A stretch of 64,000 bases of DNA from Arenicola marina (lineage: Eukaryota; Annelida; Polychaeta; Arenicolidae). Made by a program: the position numbers and the translations under genes. Numbering within the stretch: position 1 is the first letter of the stretch; every line of letters starts with the position of its first letter. The notes beneath the pieces were generated by a model that saw only the letters and a program-made list of their open reading frames with translations, was not told the origin of the DNA and made no database searches. Shown in pieces: positions 1 through 10,700 of the stretch. Where the stretch lies: the NCBI GenBank assembly GCA_964019135.1, contig OZ025263.1, forward strand, positions 22,381,639 through 22,445,638, read 5' to 3'.

Positions 1-480
1 TGTGTGACATGGTTCTAGGACAACTCCCCCCCGGAAAATTCCCCCCCGGACAACTCCCCCCGGACCATTCCCCCCCGGACAACACCCCCCCCCGGACAAT
101 TCCCCCCCAGGACAAGTCCCCCCCGGACAACTCCCCCCCGGACAATTCCCCCCCGGACAATTCCCCCCTAGGACCAGTCCCCCCTGGACAACCCCCCCCC
201 CCCCGGACAAGTCCCCCCCGGACAATTTCCCCCTAAGACAACTTCCCCCCGGACAACTCCCCCCTACGAGACAACTTCCCCCCGGACAATTCCCCCCGGA
301 CAATTCCCCCCGGGACAACCCCCCCCCCCTCCCCCCACTACAATCCCCCACCTGGAAAATGTTCCCCTTGGGCCAGTCCCCCCCGGCAAGTTGCCCCCGG
401 ACAATACCCCCCTGGACGATGACCCCCCTGGAAACACACACCCACAAACGGACAAGCGCCCCCCCCCCCCACCACCCCCC
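1..480. repeat. C-rich minisatellite, left arm of an inverted pair
   Basis: Degenerate tandem repeat of about 15-17 bases built on runs of 5-9 C followed by GGACAATT or GGACAAC. It reads as the reverse complement of the G-rich array at 2516-2972. Short proline-rich reading frames across it are low-complexity shadows. The complementary strand has many G-runs and so has G-quadruplex potential. Confidence 0.85.
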
Positions 481-1689
481 TTCTCCTTCCGACACGTAGG
501 AATACTTCGGGAGGACATCCGGGAGGGATAGACACTGGCAGTCATGGCAAAGTTTATGGTGGTTAATTATTTGAACACTTTCGACATGAACTGGAATATA
601 TAGTCAATAGCTGCAATTAAAAAAATACTTCAGTCTCAGATGGGCACATCGAGAGAAATTCCAGATTTCTGCTGCGGGGATTGAGAGAAAAGTGGCGAAT
701 AAAGGGGTCATTTGGGCGACACATATGTATATACCTAAATACATCTAGTGCCCCCCCCCCCCCTTCCCCGCCAATGGGGTGCGAGTGGTGCATGAGAAAA
801 TATGTATTTCCTTCCACCTTGGCACGCCATTTGCGGAGCCATGGGACGAGAGTGAGTTAACTCACTCATGAGTGAGGTAACACCCATATACAAAATTATA
901 GGCTTCTGCCCACGTTGTGACAAAAAGTCATATGGTGAACCAAATTTACCTCCGTCCAAAGCAAACTGTATTCTATGTAACACATTTACTTACTTAAGTA
1001 CCTAAAGTGCATTTGGTCAACGAAATTTACTTTCGTCTGGACGACTAAGCGACTGCCGAGGCGGGGGGGGGGGGGGGGGGGGTGCGGGGCACTATGTATA
1101 CCCAGGTAAACAAATACGTATCACACAAATAACGCCTTTTTTCACCTTTTCTTCTTTCCCCGGAGCATTTTGCCTCGATGTCGTATGTACCCATTATCTC
1201 TATCGTCAAAAAAAAGAAAAGAATGCCGGTGTCTAATTCGATGCCTTCTTAACCAAACATTTCTCTCGCGATGACAACAAAATGGCGTATTTTATATTCT
1301 CTGGCTTTCATATGACCACTATCGTATGGGCGGCATACCCGCACCATCATAAAGGTAGTGGCCCCCAAGGCCTCTAGCATAAAGGAGCACGCGCCTGCTG
1401 TGACGCCCACTGCCCATTGTGGTGTGGGGCAGTGTGGGGTGGGGTGAGGTGGGGGGTGGTGGGTCCATGCTTCTCTTCGAAGCGCTATCGCGCCAAACAC
1501 AATGCGTTTTAGCAAGGATGGTGTATAATTATACACCATAATTGGTGTCTTAGCAAGGACAGACTCGCGTGCGAATTTAATTTTGTCCGTTTTACAGGCG
1601 CTCGGAGGTCGAGAGTATCAATACCCAGCAAGTTATGACCACTCAAAACCGACATGCGAGTTAACAAACATTCAAAGCAGTCCGAATTT
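481..1689. other. Non-genic stretch with homopolymer tracts
   Basis: No coding region recognised. It contains a C homopolymer near 750, a run of about 20 G near 1062-1082, and a short GT/GGGGTG-rich stretch near 1430-1465. Reading frames here are short and show no familiar domain. Confidence 0.5.
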
Positions 1690-1945
1690 TCCTGTGGGGA
1701 AATTGTCGGGGGGCAAGCAATTGTCCGAAGGGAGGAGGGGGGTGTCGGGGTAAACGAGCGGGGAAGAATTGTCCTAGGTGGGGGGGGGGGGGTGGTATTG
1801 TCTGGGGGGGGGGGGATTGTCCTGCTCTCCGGCAAATCTTTTCTCTCCTGACAACAGGAGCAAGACAACCCCCCCTCCCCACCATGCCATCCCCGGACAA
1901 TGCCCCCCCAGACAATCGAGGACTGCTCGACCCTGGAAACCCCCG
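1690..1945. repeat. Compact inverted repeat of G-rich then C-rich minisatellite units
   Basis: Units of AATTGTC plus G-runs occupy about 1690-1830. Units of GACAA plus C-runs occupy about 1855-1945, so the segment is roughly self-complementary around 1840. The flanks of the centre (TTGTCCTGCTC and GAGCAAGACAA) are near-complementary. It uses the same unit as the arrays at 1-480 and 2516-2972. Confidence 0.65.
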
Positions 1946-2515
1946 ACGCCCTTCCCCACCAGACAGGCCTAAGTATCCAAAATACCCAGACGGGCACAGG
2001 AGTAAGAATTATTCAGATATATTTGATATTAACTCGCACGTCGGCTTTGAATGGTCACGACTTTTTCGGTATTTATACTCGAAAACTTTGGGAGCCGGAA
2101 AAAACCCTGACAAACTTAATTTCGCCCGCGAATCTGTCCTATAGGAGGGTTTGTGTGACCGCGATAACATAGGCGTACACCCCCCGCCCCACCCATTCAT
2201 AGCCGCAGGGTCTCTCTAATACGTCTGCGCCATTGATGTAGTTCCAAATTCTAATGTTACAGAAGGCCAAAGGCTTATTGTGGGCTTGTAGAGACAGAAC
2301 TTCTCAGTGTACATGGAAATATAATATGAAACCTGCACATCCACAATGCAACCTAACGGGTGTTATAGAACAGACAGCGCCAAGCTCCTTCACACGCACG
2401 ACATACAGTTGTTGTGGTCCCGAGTTGGGGTTTGACCGGTGGGGATTGGCGGGAGGGTGGGGGGCGGGGGCGTCTCCGTTTGGGATGATGTGGGTGACAG
2501 TGTCCGAGATATTGT

Positions 2516-2972
2516 CTCGGGGGGGGGGGGGGGGGAGTGTCTGGGGGAATTGCCCTAGGGGGAATTGTCTGGGGGGGGGGGAGTTGTCCGGAGGGGAATT
2601 ATCTGGGGAGGGTTGACCAGGGGGGAATTGTCCGGGGAGGGGGGGGGGGGTTGACCAGGGGGGAATTGTCCGGGGGAAAATTGTCCGGGGGGAATTGTCC
2701 TAGGGGGGAATTGTCCGGGGGGAATTGTCCGGGGGGGGGGGGGGGGAGTTGTCCGGGGGGGGGGGGGCAGTTGTCTGGGGGGGACTTGTCCTAGGGGGGA
2801 GTTGTCCTAGGGGGAATTGTCCGGGGGGGAATTGTCGGGGGAGAGTTGCCCGGTGGGGAATTATCTGGGAGGGAACTGACCGGGGGGGAATTGTCGGGGG
2901 GGGGAGTTGCCCGGTGGGGAATTATCTGGGAGGAAACTGACCGGGGGGGAATTTTCCGGGGGGAGTTGTCCT
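2516..2972. repeat. G-rich minisatellite, right arm of an inverted pair
   Basis: Tandem units of AATTGTCC followed by 5-14 G, with variants such as GAGTTGTCC and CCTAGGGGGG. Copy-to-copy variation lies mainly in G-run length. Glycine-rich reading frames over it are shadows. Many runs of four or more G give strong G-quadruplex potential on the + strand. Confidence 0.85.
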
Positions 2973-4489
2973 GCTCCCGTGTGACATATTGTGCTAAAAT
3001 ATCCAGATGTTTATTATTTCTGTATTATCTACTGCTTTACCGTCAACTTACCGGTAATCTGTCTAAAACATTCCATCCAGACCTGAGGATCATGACGCCA
3101 TCGCCCTTGCGTAATAATCGTCCGGGTCAAATCCAGGACGCCCAGATGTCACGGTGCACGTGGTCTGGGTAAAGTCACGATGTAAATAGATTGTTCTTTG
3201 AACGAATCCAGGATATTTGATACGGGGTGGGTGGGAAGAGCGCGAAGATATGGCACGCATTTGGATAAATGCAATATATGGAGGATGTCTAAACTGGTTG
3301 TCCGAGAAGCGTCACATCCGCAGAAGAAACGAGAACATATTTTGGCTATAGAAGGCGGGTCACCGAGGTCTAAATGTGCGTGTCAATGAGAAGATATCGA
3401 GGAACTACAATGCCGCCCCCCTACCCAATCTTTGTCAATCTCTCTGTATGCAACAAAGGTTGTAATATTTTAAGCTGCAATAAGAACGCTTCGTTTGGCG
3501 GTGCGGTAAGGCTTTCACGAATTGAGAGGTTGACTCAGTCGTAAAAGGTGAAACCAGACAACAATAACGCAATTCAAACGCGATCCATCCCTATGTAGCC
3601 AGGGTAGCTCGGCCGCTCGAGCATCAGACATTAATTGATCGTGGGGTCGCGGGTTCGACCCGTAAACAAAAATATATATTTTGATGGCAACAATTAATTG
3701 TCTGGGAGTAACATGAAACGTGCGACAGTTCTTCAAGAAAAACCCTCGATCCTATTCTGTGATTTTATGACTAATCGAAAGACCAGTTCATGCAGGCCCC
3801 CGTCGGTTCCCTGGTTTAAAGTTTGTTGTAATAGCCGCTTTAATAAGGGCTTACTTCGTTGTTTTAACTAATAACTCAAGAACATATTTGGCATATGAAA
3901 TAAGGTTTCTCTCGATGTGCCCAACTGACACCGACTAAAAAAAAAAATTGCACTTCTTGCTCATGTAGTCCCGTTGATTGATAGTGTTCAAATAATTAAC
4001 CTCCAGACACTTTGTCATGAATGTCAGTGTCTATTTTAGATGCCTTTGTTAACAACAAATTTCTGTCAGTGTCTATTTTAGATGCCTTTGTTAACAACAA
4101 ATTTCTGTCAGTGTCTATTTTAGATGCATTTTAACCACAAATGCCTGAAACATAATCGCGCATTAAATGTTTGTTATTGCACCACATATTATGAAACTGC
4201 TAATTTGGTAATATTTCATTTCAAATCAATAAATCTCGTTAGTCTCTGATGACAACAACGCTTGCTAAAATTTTTGGCAAGCAAAATATGTCATATTTCA
4301 TGAAACCTGTTTTATGGCACGAAAGTTAACCCCTTATTTTCAACAACTTTTTTTATTTTTATTTCAGCTGGCGTTAAACCGATGATAAAATTCAGCGATC
4401 AGAATCGAGTATGGTTTAATGTGCCAATGGAATCATATGGTACTAAAATTCGTTTGTGTCACTTTGATCAATGACTTCGTAACGATAGA
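2973..4489. other. Non-genic stretch with a tRNA-like SINE fragment and a short tandem repeat
   Basis: No gene recognised. Around 3590-3660 there is a degraded tRNA-like piece whose B-box-like core is GGGTTCGACCC. A separate 42-bp triplication lies at 4020-4133. The rest is AT-rich with no supported exon. Confidence 0.45.
4020..4133. repeat. 42-bp tandem repeat, about 2.7 copies
   Basis: The unit begins with CTGTCAGTGTCTATTTTAGA. Two nearly identical 42-base copies are followed by a truncated third. No coding potential. Confidence 0.85.
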
Positions 4490-4566
4490 GGGCCGCCCCG
4501 ATGGCCACCATAACTCAGTGGGTTAGCTAGAGTTCTCGCATTGAGTGCTTTGCCAACCTGAGGGCC
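4490..4566 (+). mobile_element. tRNA-derived SINE (family B), 5' half, split by an LTR element
   Basis: Begins GGCCGCCCCGATGG, then has an A-box-like CTCAGTGGGTTAGC and the family's GCATTGAGTG and CCTGAG segments. The family's continuation (CTAACGGCACGTGGGTCGGT) is found at 8399-8419, on the far side of the LTR element, so the SINE was present before that insertion. GGCC flanks both sides of the insertion as a 4-bp target duplication. Confidence 0.8.
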
Positions 4567-5040
4567 TGTGATATTTTAGGAATGGGGGGGGTCTTTACTT
4601 TACTTTAATGTACTTCTCGTTGTGTTATTCTAATTACTTCTAAACTTAATTTCGACAACCCCAACTGGGTGTTCGTTCCGAACTCGGTCCCACGTTAACA
4701 CGTGGTGGCGAAGGCACTGAGGCGAAACGAAGTGGTCCAGCCTCAATGATCCACCAAACCCTCAAACTCAACCAAAACACAAGTCACGAGCTCCGTCATC
4801 GGTGTCACTTACCTGGCAGCAGTTGGCGAAACTGCTGCCAGCCCCTTGCCCCGCAGGGCGGCGAATCCAACGCAAATCCCTCCCAGCCGGCCAGCCAAAA
4901 CCCGTCCTCCCGCAACGCCGCCGACTGACTAACTGACTTCAAACTCAATCCAAGCGGTGACATCACCGCTGTGGTTGCTATAGCAACTCACGCGCGCAAA
5001 CTACAGTATGGCGCAAAAGCATTGGACCTGGGATACCACA
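4567..5040 (-). repeat. Left LTR (3' LTR in element orientation)
   Basis: 474 bases, TGTG...CACA. It differs from the other LTR mainly by about 24 extra bases near 4817-4841 (a small palindrome containing GGCAGCAG and CTGCTGCC) and scattered substitutions. The high identity points to a fairly recent insertion. Confidence 0.85.
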
Positions 5041-5463
5041 CTCCCCCTCCCTTTAAAACGTTCGCCCTCGACCGACTAAACCCAAATCACTAATATTATG
5101 ACAGCGAAGTTGAACCATTATAAACACAAAGCAAAGATGATGTCATATAACCTGAATATTACCAGCAATGACCACACATCAAACAAATTGCTATATCAGC
5201 GTTGAGAGCAAAACAAAAAGTCACACAATAGCCGTTTCCGGCAAAGTCTGTATCGTTCAAGGCCGAAGAGAGGTCACTGGGTCACCGATGTGGCCGACCG
5301 CGGAGTGATTCCGTGCTGGCGCCCGGGCCTCGTCCCGAGGCTCCACGGCATTGACGCCACCACTTGGTAACGCCAAGCGCGCCAAGGACGCCGCTGAAGC
5401 TGTGACAAATGCCGGCTGGGCCGGATCTGACACGACCAAAGTTCAGTTTCGGCCACCGCAGCA

Positions 5464-6010
5464 GCCAGGATGTCTGCGGCTGTAGCGACCACAAGTAGCG
5501 ACGTCGTCAAGGATGTCGTCGCCATCCGGGCAGCCAGTGACTGTCGTAGCTGCAGTAGCAGCCGCTGCTATCACGGACGCCGATGTTGTTGCGGACGTTG
5601 TCGCGGACGCCGATGTTGTCGTGGACGTTATCGCGGACGCCGATGCTGCCGCCGATGCCGACGCCGTGTTGTCGCGCACGCCGATGCTGATGATGGCGGT
5701 GACGCCGCCGATGTCTGCCGTAAGTTCGGCCGATGATGCCGCGGTCACCGAAGCTGTCGCGGACGCTGCCGCCGATGTTGTCGCCGTAAGTTCGGCCGAT
5801 GAAGCCGCGGTCACCTATGATAACGGTGACGCCGCCGATGCCGATGATGGCGGTGACGCCGCCGATGTCTGCCGTAAGTTCGGCCGATGAAGCCGCGGTC
5901 ATCTATGATAATGGTGACGCCGCCGATGCTGGTGCCTGGGGCGCCGCAGCTGCCGGTAGTTCGGCCGATGATGCGGCGGTCACCGATGATACCGGTGACG
6001 CCCCTGATGC
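5464..6010. repeat. GAT/GCC-rich degenerate repeat inside the LTR element
   Basis: Tandem degenerate units built on GCCGATG, GTCGCGGACGCCGATG and GTAAGTTCGGCCGATGA. Both strands stay open for about 100-130 codons and give Ala/Asp- or Ala/Thr/Ser-rich frames. No gag-type zinc knuckle or other known domain is visible. The open frames are best explained by the repeat composition. Confidence 0.7.
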
Positions 6011-7219
6011 TGAGGACGCTGCTGGGGATGCCGTCAGATCAGCACGAAGTAGCGCTCCTCTGGCGCTCTGTGTTGTCCCGCCAAGCACTTCAGCAGGCAG
6101 CCGTTGAACGAGTGAGGTCATCCAGGCCACATTGGCCCACACTTCCTCACGACACAAGCACTAGGTATTGGTGTGGTCATCAACCGTACAATGACACATG
6201 ACACACAGGTCATCAGGTGTTACACCTTGTAACTCCAAGCGACTTAATCAACAGGTCATCATTTATAACCAATTTACTCCATAAGGATAACTGAAAATCG
6301 CCCACAAATTTACTATAGCAGCTAACACAAAGTATCTAAAGATATCCCAATGAACCACACACATAATCACCGGTAACTCGTATCAGATAAAAATTCACCA
6401 AAATCCGCCCCCTGCAATACCTTGACACAAACACACACTGTGGACGCAACTCCCCTGCCAGCCCAAAACTCCTGCTAGGCAGCCCATTGTCTTGGTTTCC
6501 AGCCCATACCAGGCCAACTACCCTGTGAGGACACACCGTGGTCGGCGACTTCCAAGATGGCTAAAAAAACGGAATATCCTATCACGCCAGGCGCAACAGG
6601 CTCATGAAGACCTGAGGCAACCTGGCTGTGACGTAAACCGCCCGCTACCTCACAGCTGGGGATTGATGCTGGACGGCGTCCCGAAGTGATCTACCTGGAT
6701 CCAGCATGTCACCCAGTGCTTCAGAACAGCCACTCGACAAAAAAACAAAAAAACACATCCACCGCTTATACCTGCGTGGGAAACCATGGCACCGAATCCG
6801 TGCCCCGCCAAACCACAAAAAAAAAACTGTGTCTCACTACACCGCCTGAACCATAAATTCCCAAGACCTTTTCCAACCGAGTACGATCCCATCCAGTGTC
6901 ACACCACATATCAACATGTATTCGAAACCGGGGCCACATCTTCCAAAGAGTTACCGCCCAAAACCAGTTTTGGCGGGAACGCGCACTCCTCGACCAATGA
7001 GAGACCGGCATTTCGATCACGTGACGGCCTCACCCTGTCGAACATTCTAGAACTTTGAAAGGTCCGCCATCTTTGCAAAAAAAAAATACAAATCACATAT
7101 CTCTGCCAACTCCAGTTTCGTTAACACTGGTTAAAGTCTTAAAAGTTATACCAAATGAGTCTTTGTTTAATCCCCCATCCTGACAAAATCTAGTCTAAAC
7201 TATCAAGTCCTTCACCTGT
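6011..7219. other. Interior of the LTR element, no recognised domain
   Basis: Only short frames, none resembling retroelement enzymes. The segment at 6962-7025 (core TTTTGGCGGGAACGCGCACT) is a diverged direct copy of 7557-7620, so part of the interior has been duplicated. Confidence 0.5.
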
Positions 7220-7891
7220 TCAGTGCCACCCCGGTGAATAAATTTCATCACCACTCAACACCAATGTCACCATGCCGCATGCGGCAGTGCGCTCGCCATT
7301 TTGCCACCTGTCGGCTGGGTTGAGTGCAGACTCCGCTAAGCGAGAGTGATGCAGTTGCCCCTGATGGGGGTTGCCAGCGAACGGCACAGCGCTTGGGGGC
7401 CCATAACCCACCCCCTCTGGCCTGTAACCATCCCATCTAACGCTTTGAATTCGGTTGCTGACACCCTGAGTAGCCTGCTCGCCGAACACAGTGTCATGGG
7501 CGCGGCCATCTTGCATTCCCCTTATAACACCAACCCGCTGAGAATCCCGCGCAAACTCGCTTTTGGCGGGACGCGCACTCCTGGGCCAATCAGGGGCCGG
7601 CATTTCGGTCACGTGATCGCCCGGCCGATTTGGGGAAGAAGGCCGCGCCGCCATCTTAGAATTGTGCAACAAAATTGGAGGCGCACCCCTAGCTGAGCTC
7701 TCCTCGCCTACCTGAGCCTCGACAGGTCCCAAATCATATTCCTCACGCTTCTCGGACTGAATCCCCATATGGTCACGTATCCCACGGCCTAAATTTCCAA
7801 CCCTCTCTCCGTGAACGGGGAAGTCTATATCGTCGTCACTCGAACACTTTTCTAACATAGCCATGAATTCTAACCCACGGCGTTCCGCCAT
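7220..7891 (-). CDS. Hypothetical 223-residue ORF in the LTR element leader region
   Basis: An open frame of 223 codons begins 54 bases inside the 5' LTR in element orientation, which is where a gag-like frame would be expected. It starts MAERRGLEF and ends SPGWH. It is rich in charged residues, Gly and Pro. I see no zinc-knuckle cysteines, protease motif or other family signature, so no function is assigned. Its interior overlaps the segment that is repeated at 6962-7025. It may be a decayed or non-coding leader rather than a translated protein. Confidence 0.35.
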   Translation of the reverse strand: MAERRGLEFMAMLEKCSSDDDIDFPVHGERVGNLGRGIRDHMGIQSEKREEYDLGPVEAQVGEESSARGAPPILLHNSKMAARPSSPNRPGDHVTEMPAPDWPRSARPAKSEFARDSQRVGVIRGMQDGRAHDTVFGEQATQGVSNRIQSVRWDGYRPEGVGYGPPSAVPFAGNPHQGQLHHSRLAESALNPADRWQNGERTAACGMVTLVLSGDEIYSPGWH

Positions 7892-7931
7892 GTTGCCACT
7901 TGTCGCTCAACCACGTGAAAAGACCGCTGGT

Positions 7932-7942
7932 TCACGGCACCA
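7932..7942 (-). other. Primer-binding site matching tRNA-His
   Basis: Minus-strand TGGTGCCGTGA lies two bases inside the 5' LTR. Animal tRNA-His ends in TCACGGCA plus CCA, so 11 bases pair. The match then stops (ACCAG instead of CTCGG). Confidence 0.6.
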
Positions 7943-7944
7943 AA

Positions 7945-8395
7945 TGTGATATTTTAGGAATTGGGGGAGGGTCTTTACTTTAATTTAATGTACTTCTCGT
8001 TGTGTTGATCTTGATACTTCTAAACTTAATTTCGACAACCCCAACTGGGTGTTCGTTCCGAACTCGGTCCCACGTTAACACGTGGTGGCGAAGGCACTGA
8101 GGCGAAACGAAGTGGTCCAGCCTCAATGATCCACCAAACCCTCAAACTCAACCAAAACACAAGTCACGAACTCCGTCATCGGTGTCACTTACCTGGCCCC
8201 TTGCCCCGCAGGGCGGCGAATCCAACGCAAATCCCTCCCAGCCGGCCAGCCAAACCCCGTCCTCCCACAACGCCGCCGACTGACTAACTGACTTCAAACT
8301 CAATCCAAGCGGTGACATCACCGCTGTGGTTGCTATAGCAACTCACGCGCGCAAACTACAGTATGACGCAAAAGCATTGGACCTGGGATACCACA
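7945..8395 (-). repeat. Right LTR (5' LTR in element orientation)
   Basis: 451 bases, TGTG...CACA, nearly identical to 4567-5040 apart from the 24-base gap. Followed directly by the GGCC target duplication. Confidence 0.85.
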
Positions 8396-8398
8396 GGC

Positions 8399-8419
8399 CT
8401 AACGGCACGTGGGTCGGTA
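8399..8419 (+). mobile_element. SINE-B continuation after the LTR insertion
   Basis: CTAACGGCACGTGGGTCGGT matches the segment that follows CCTGAGAGC in the intact SINE-B copies. The SINE stops being recognisable after this point. Confidence 0.65.
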
Positions 8420-9245
8420 TATAAAGGACGCTACCACCATCATGCAGTCACCGGGGAGGGGGCTTGATTTGATCAGCATATCGCATTTACAGCATCTATG
8501 GGGATAATCCATATCAATCGGTCTAATTTCTGCGAGAGAACCTATGAAACATGTGTCTCCCATGAGATTCAACAACGGTGCTCAGGGGCGAGTGCAGAAA
8601 TTCTTAAAAAAAGGGGGGGGGGGCAATAACTTCTTTCACCAAGAGACGCAGGTATCCCTGGTGCACAGAAAGGGGGAGCTCAACTAGTGGGGGGGGGGGT
8701 AAGGTATATCTTATAGGGTCTGAAAGGGAAGGGGGAGCACGTGCCCCTTGTGCCCCCCCCCCCTCACCCATGGCCAGGGGGCACAGCATTTGAAAAAGGG
8801 AGGTGGAGGCCCAGATATATCTTAGGGTTTGAAATGGGGCACGTGCCCCCTGTGACCCCCCCCCCCCCCCCCTTCCCTGGACAGGCCAATGGTCCCAAAA
8901 CACCACTTTCGTTTCATTTGTGCATGTCCTTCAAAAGGGCATTGGGTTACCCCGGGGACATGGCTCAGATGTCAAGACGCGTCACATGCCACAACCTAAA
9001 CACTTAAAAACAAAAAAACCTATGGGATTATCACTATCCACACCACCGTGTCACAGATGTCTCATATGTGTAAAAACCCATAGAAAAACCTGACGTCTGG
9101 CCGTGCCATGGGGTTTTTTGGGGGCGGCAAAGGGTTGTTACCAGAGTTAGTAAGCATGATTTTATATGTTGAGATGTGTGAGTTGAGATCAGATGGCCTT
9201 CAAGTCGTGAAGATGACATAATCTCAGGACATTATTCGAAGAGCA
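8420..9245. other. Non-genic stretch with C/G homopolymer-bearing duplicated segments
   Basis: Two diverged copies of a roughly 115-base segment (about 8697-8765 and 8810-8880) share ATATCTTA, GGGTxTGAAA and GCACGTGCCCC followed by a C homopolymer. A TATATAAA lies near 8418, with no gene recognised downstream. Confidence 0.45.
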
Positions 9246-9506
9246 CGTTATGACGTAAGTTTAGTCTGTATCAGGCGGCGAGTTAATCGTTATGACATAA
9301 GTTTGGTCTAGCAAACGGCGAGTTAATGGTTATGACGCAAGTTTGTCCTGTAGAAAGCAGCGAGTTCATGGTTATGACGTAAGTTTGTCCTGTAGAAAGC
9401 AGCGAGTTCATGGTTATGACGTATATTTGGTATGTAGAAAGCAGCGAGTTCATGGTTATGACGTAAGTTGTGTCTGTAGAAAGCAGCGAGTTAATGGTTA
9501 TGACGT
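9246..9506. repeat. 42-bp tandem repeat, about six copies
   Basis: Each unit contains GTTATGACGTAAGTTTG and AAAGCAGCGAGTTCATGG. The 42-base period equals 14 codons, which is why both strands show short repetitive frames. No protein is supported. Confidence 0.85.
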
Positions 9507-9894
9507 TCATCATTGGCAAATCAACTCTTGCTGTGATGGATATTGCGATCGTAGTTTAGCCGACTAAGGTCCGTAGCCGGCTAAACTATGTACGTGAAAT
9601 AGGCCACTGATGCTACGTTCAATAATTACGAATTAATCGCAGTTAGCCTATGTTCATAGCCGACAATCAACTCTAGCGGTTAATTAGATTACTGGATTTA
9701 AGTAAATTCTTGTAGTTACGTTAAATACTTATATCATCAATTTTCGCAGTTATGGGCAGTGTTGGTTGAGGTTGTAATTCTGACGATGAATTTGCAGCTC
9801 GTTGCATCGATCTATGACCCGTCGTTCAATCTTGTCTTTCAATTTGACGTCGCAAGTGCAATTTCTAAATCCAGAGCTTGGGTTTGGGTTCACT

Positions 9895-10168
9895 TTACCA
9901 GGCCTGTCTCTAACTTATCACGGGGTGCCTATGCATCTTTCCTGAATCATTATGCAATTTACCGACCTGGCGGAAAAATAGTGCTTTGATTTATTGTCTT
10001 TACTTGCAAGGTCAGTTGATCGAATAAATTTGCAATGTCAGGGTTTTTTCGGACCAAATTTATTCGATCAGCGCCAGCCGCGCCAATATGCGCTGGAACA
10101 CCGAACAGACAGCAAATGCTGCCTGGCTCTAACGGCACCCCGTGATAAGTTACAGACAGGCCTGGTAA
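9895..10168. mobile_element. MITE-like DNA transposon remnant
   Basis: 274 bases with 35-base terminal inverted repeats (9895-9929 and 10134-10168), one mismatch, outer end TTACCAGGCCTG. GGGTTCACT occurs immediately outside both ends (9886-9894 and 10169-10177), a 9-base target duplication. There is no coding capacity. An inner pair, GATCGAATAAATTT and AAATTTATTCGATC, forms a second hairpin. A 9-base duplication suits a Mutator-like element; 8 of the 9 bases would also suit hAT. Confidence 0.75.
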
Positions 10169-10700
10169 GGGTTCACTCGTTGCTAAAATGGGTTGGGTTT
10201 TGATTCACTTATTGCTGAAATGATTTGGGTCTTGCTTCTCTCGTTGCTAAAATGGTTTTGGTTCGGGTTCACTCGTTGCTAATTATCTAAATGACTTAAT
10301 TAGGTTTTGGTTAGTTTAAAGTTCCCTCGTTGCTAAAATGGATTGGAGTGTGGGCTCACTCGTTGCTAAAAAGACCCGGCCTCTCGGTGTAGGCTCAATT
10401 AATTGTTACTAACGTACGTGGTTTTGCTTTTGGTTCACTCGTTGCTAAAATGATTTAGGTTTGGGTTTACCTGTTGCTAAAATGGTTTGGGCTTTTGGTT
10501 CACTGGTTGCTAAAATTGTTTGTGTTTAGGTTCACTCGGTGCTGAATGGCCTAGGCTGGGATTTGGGTTAACTCGTTGTTAACATGGTTTGTATTGGGTT
10601 TACTTGTTGTTGCATGCTGCCATGGTTTAGGCTTGGGTTTGCGTTCACTCGTTGCTAAAATGATTTGTGTTTGTGTTTGGGTTCACTCGTTGTTCAGGAT
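10169..10700. repeat. Degenerate TTCACTCGTTGCTAAAATGG tandem repeat
   Basis: Around 15 irregular units of GGGTTCACTCGTTGCTAAAA spaced by T/G-rich linkers of variable length. The MITE's target duplication is one copy of the unit's start, so the MITE inserted at the edge of this array. Confidence 0.75.

Larger units (their letters stand above)
4567..8395 (-). mobile_element. Non-autonomous LTR retrotransposon
   Basis: Two direct repeats of 474 and 451 bases (4567-5040 and 7945-8395) start TGTG and end CACA. Read on the minus strand, the 5' LTR is 8395-7945. It is followed two bases later by TGGTGCCGTGA (7942-7932), which complements the 3' end of animal tRNA-His as I know it, so this is the likely primer-binding site. 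Just before the other LTR the minus strand has a purine run, AAAGGGAGGGGGAG, at about 5054-5041: a good polypurine tract. GGCC at 4563-4566 and 8396-8399 is the target duplication. The 2.9-kb interior contains no recognisable reverse transcriptase, integrase or protease, so the element presumably relied on another element's enzymes. Confidence 0.85.

Noticed and set aside
9..2940. Pro-rich and Gly-rich ORFs in the first 3 kb
   Set aside because: Artefacts of C- and G-rich minisatellites.
5443..5902. Ala/Ser/Thr- and Ala/Asp-rich ORFs on both strands
   Set aside because: Composition-driven open frames in a repeat inside the LTR element; no domain.
8414..8422. TATATAAA as a promoter
   Set aside because: No coding region or conserved element follows; the sequence lies just after a broken SINE.
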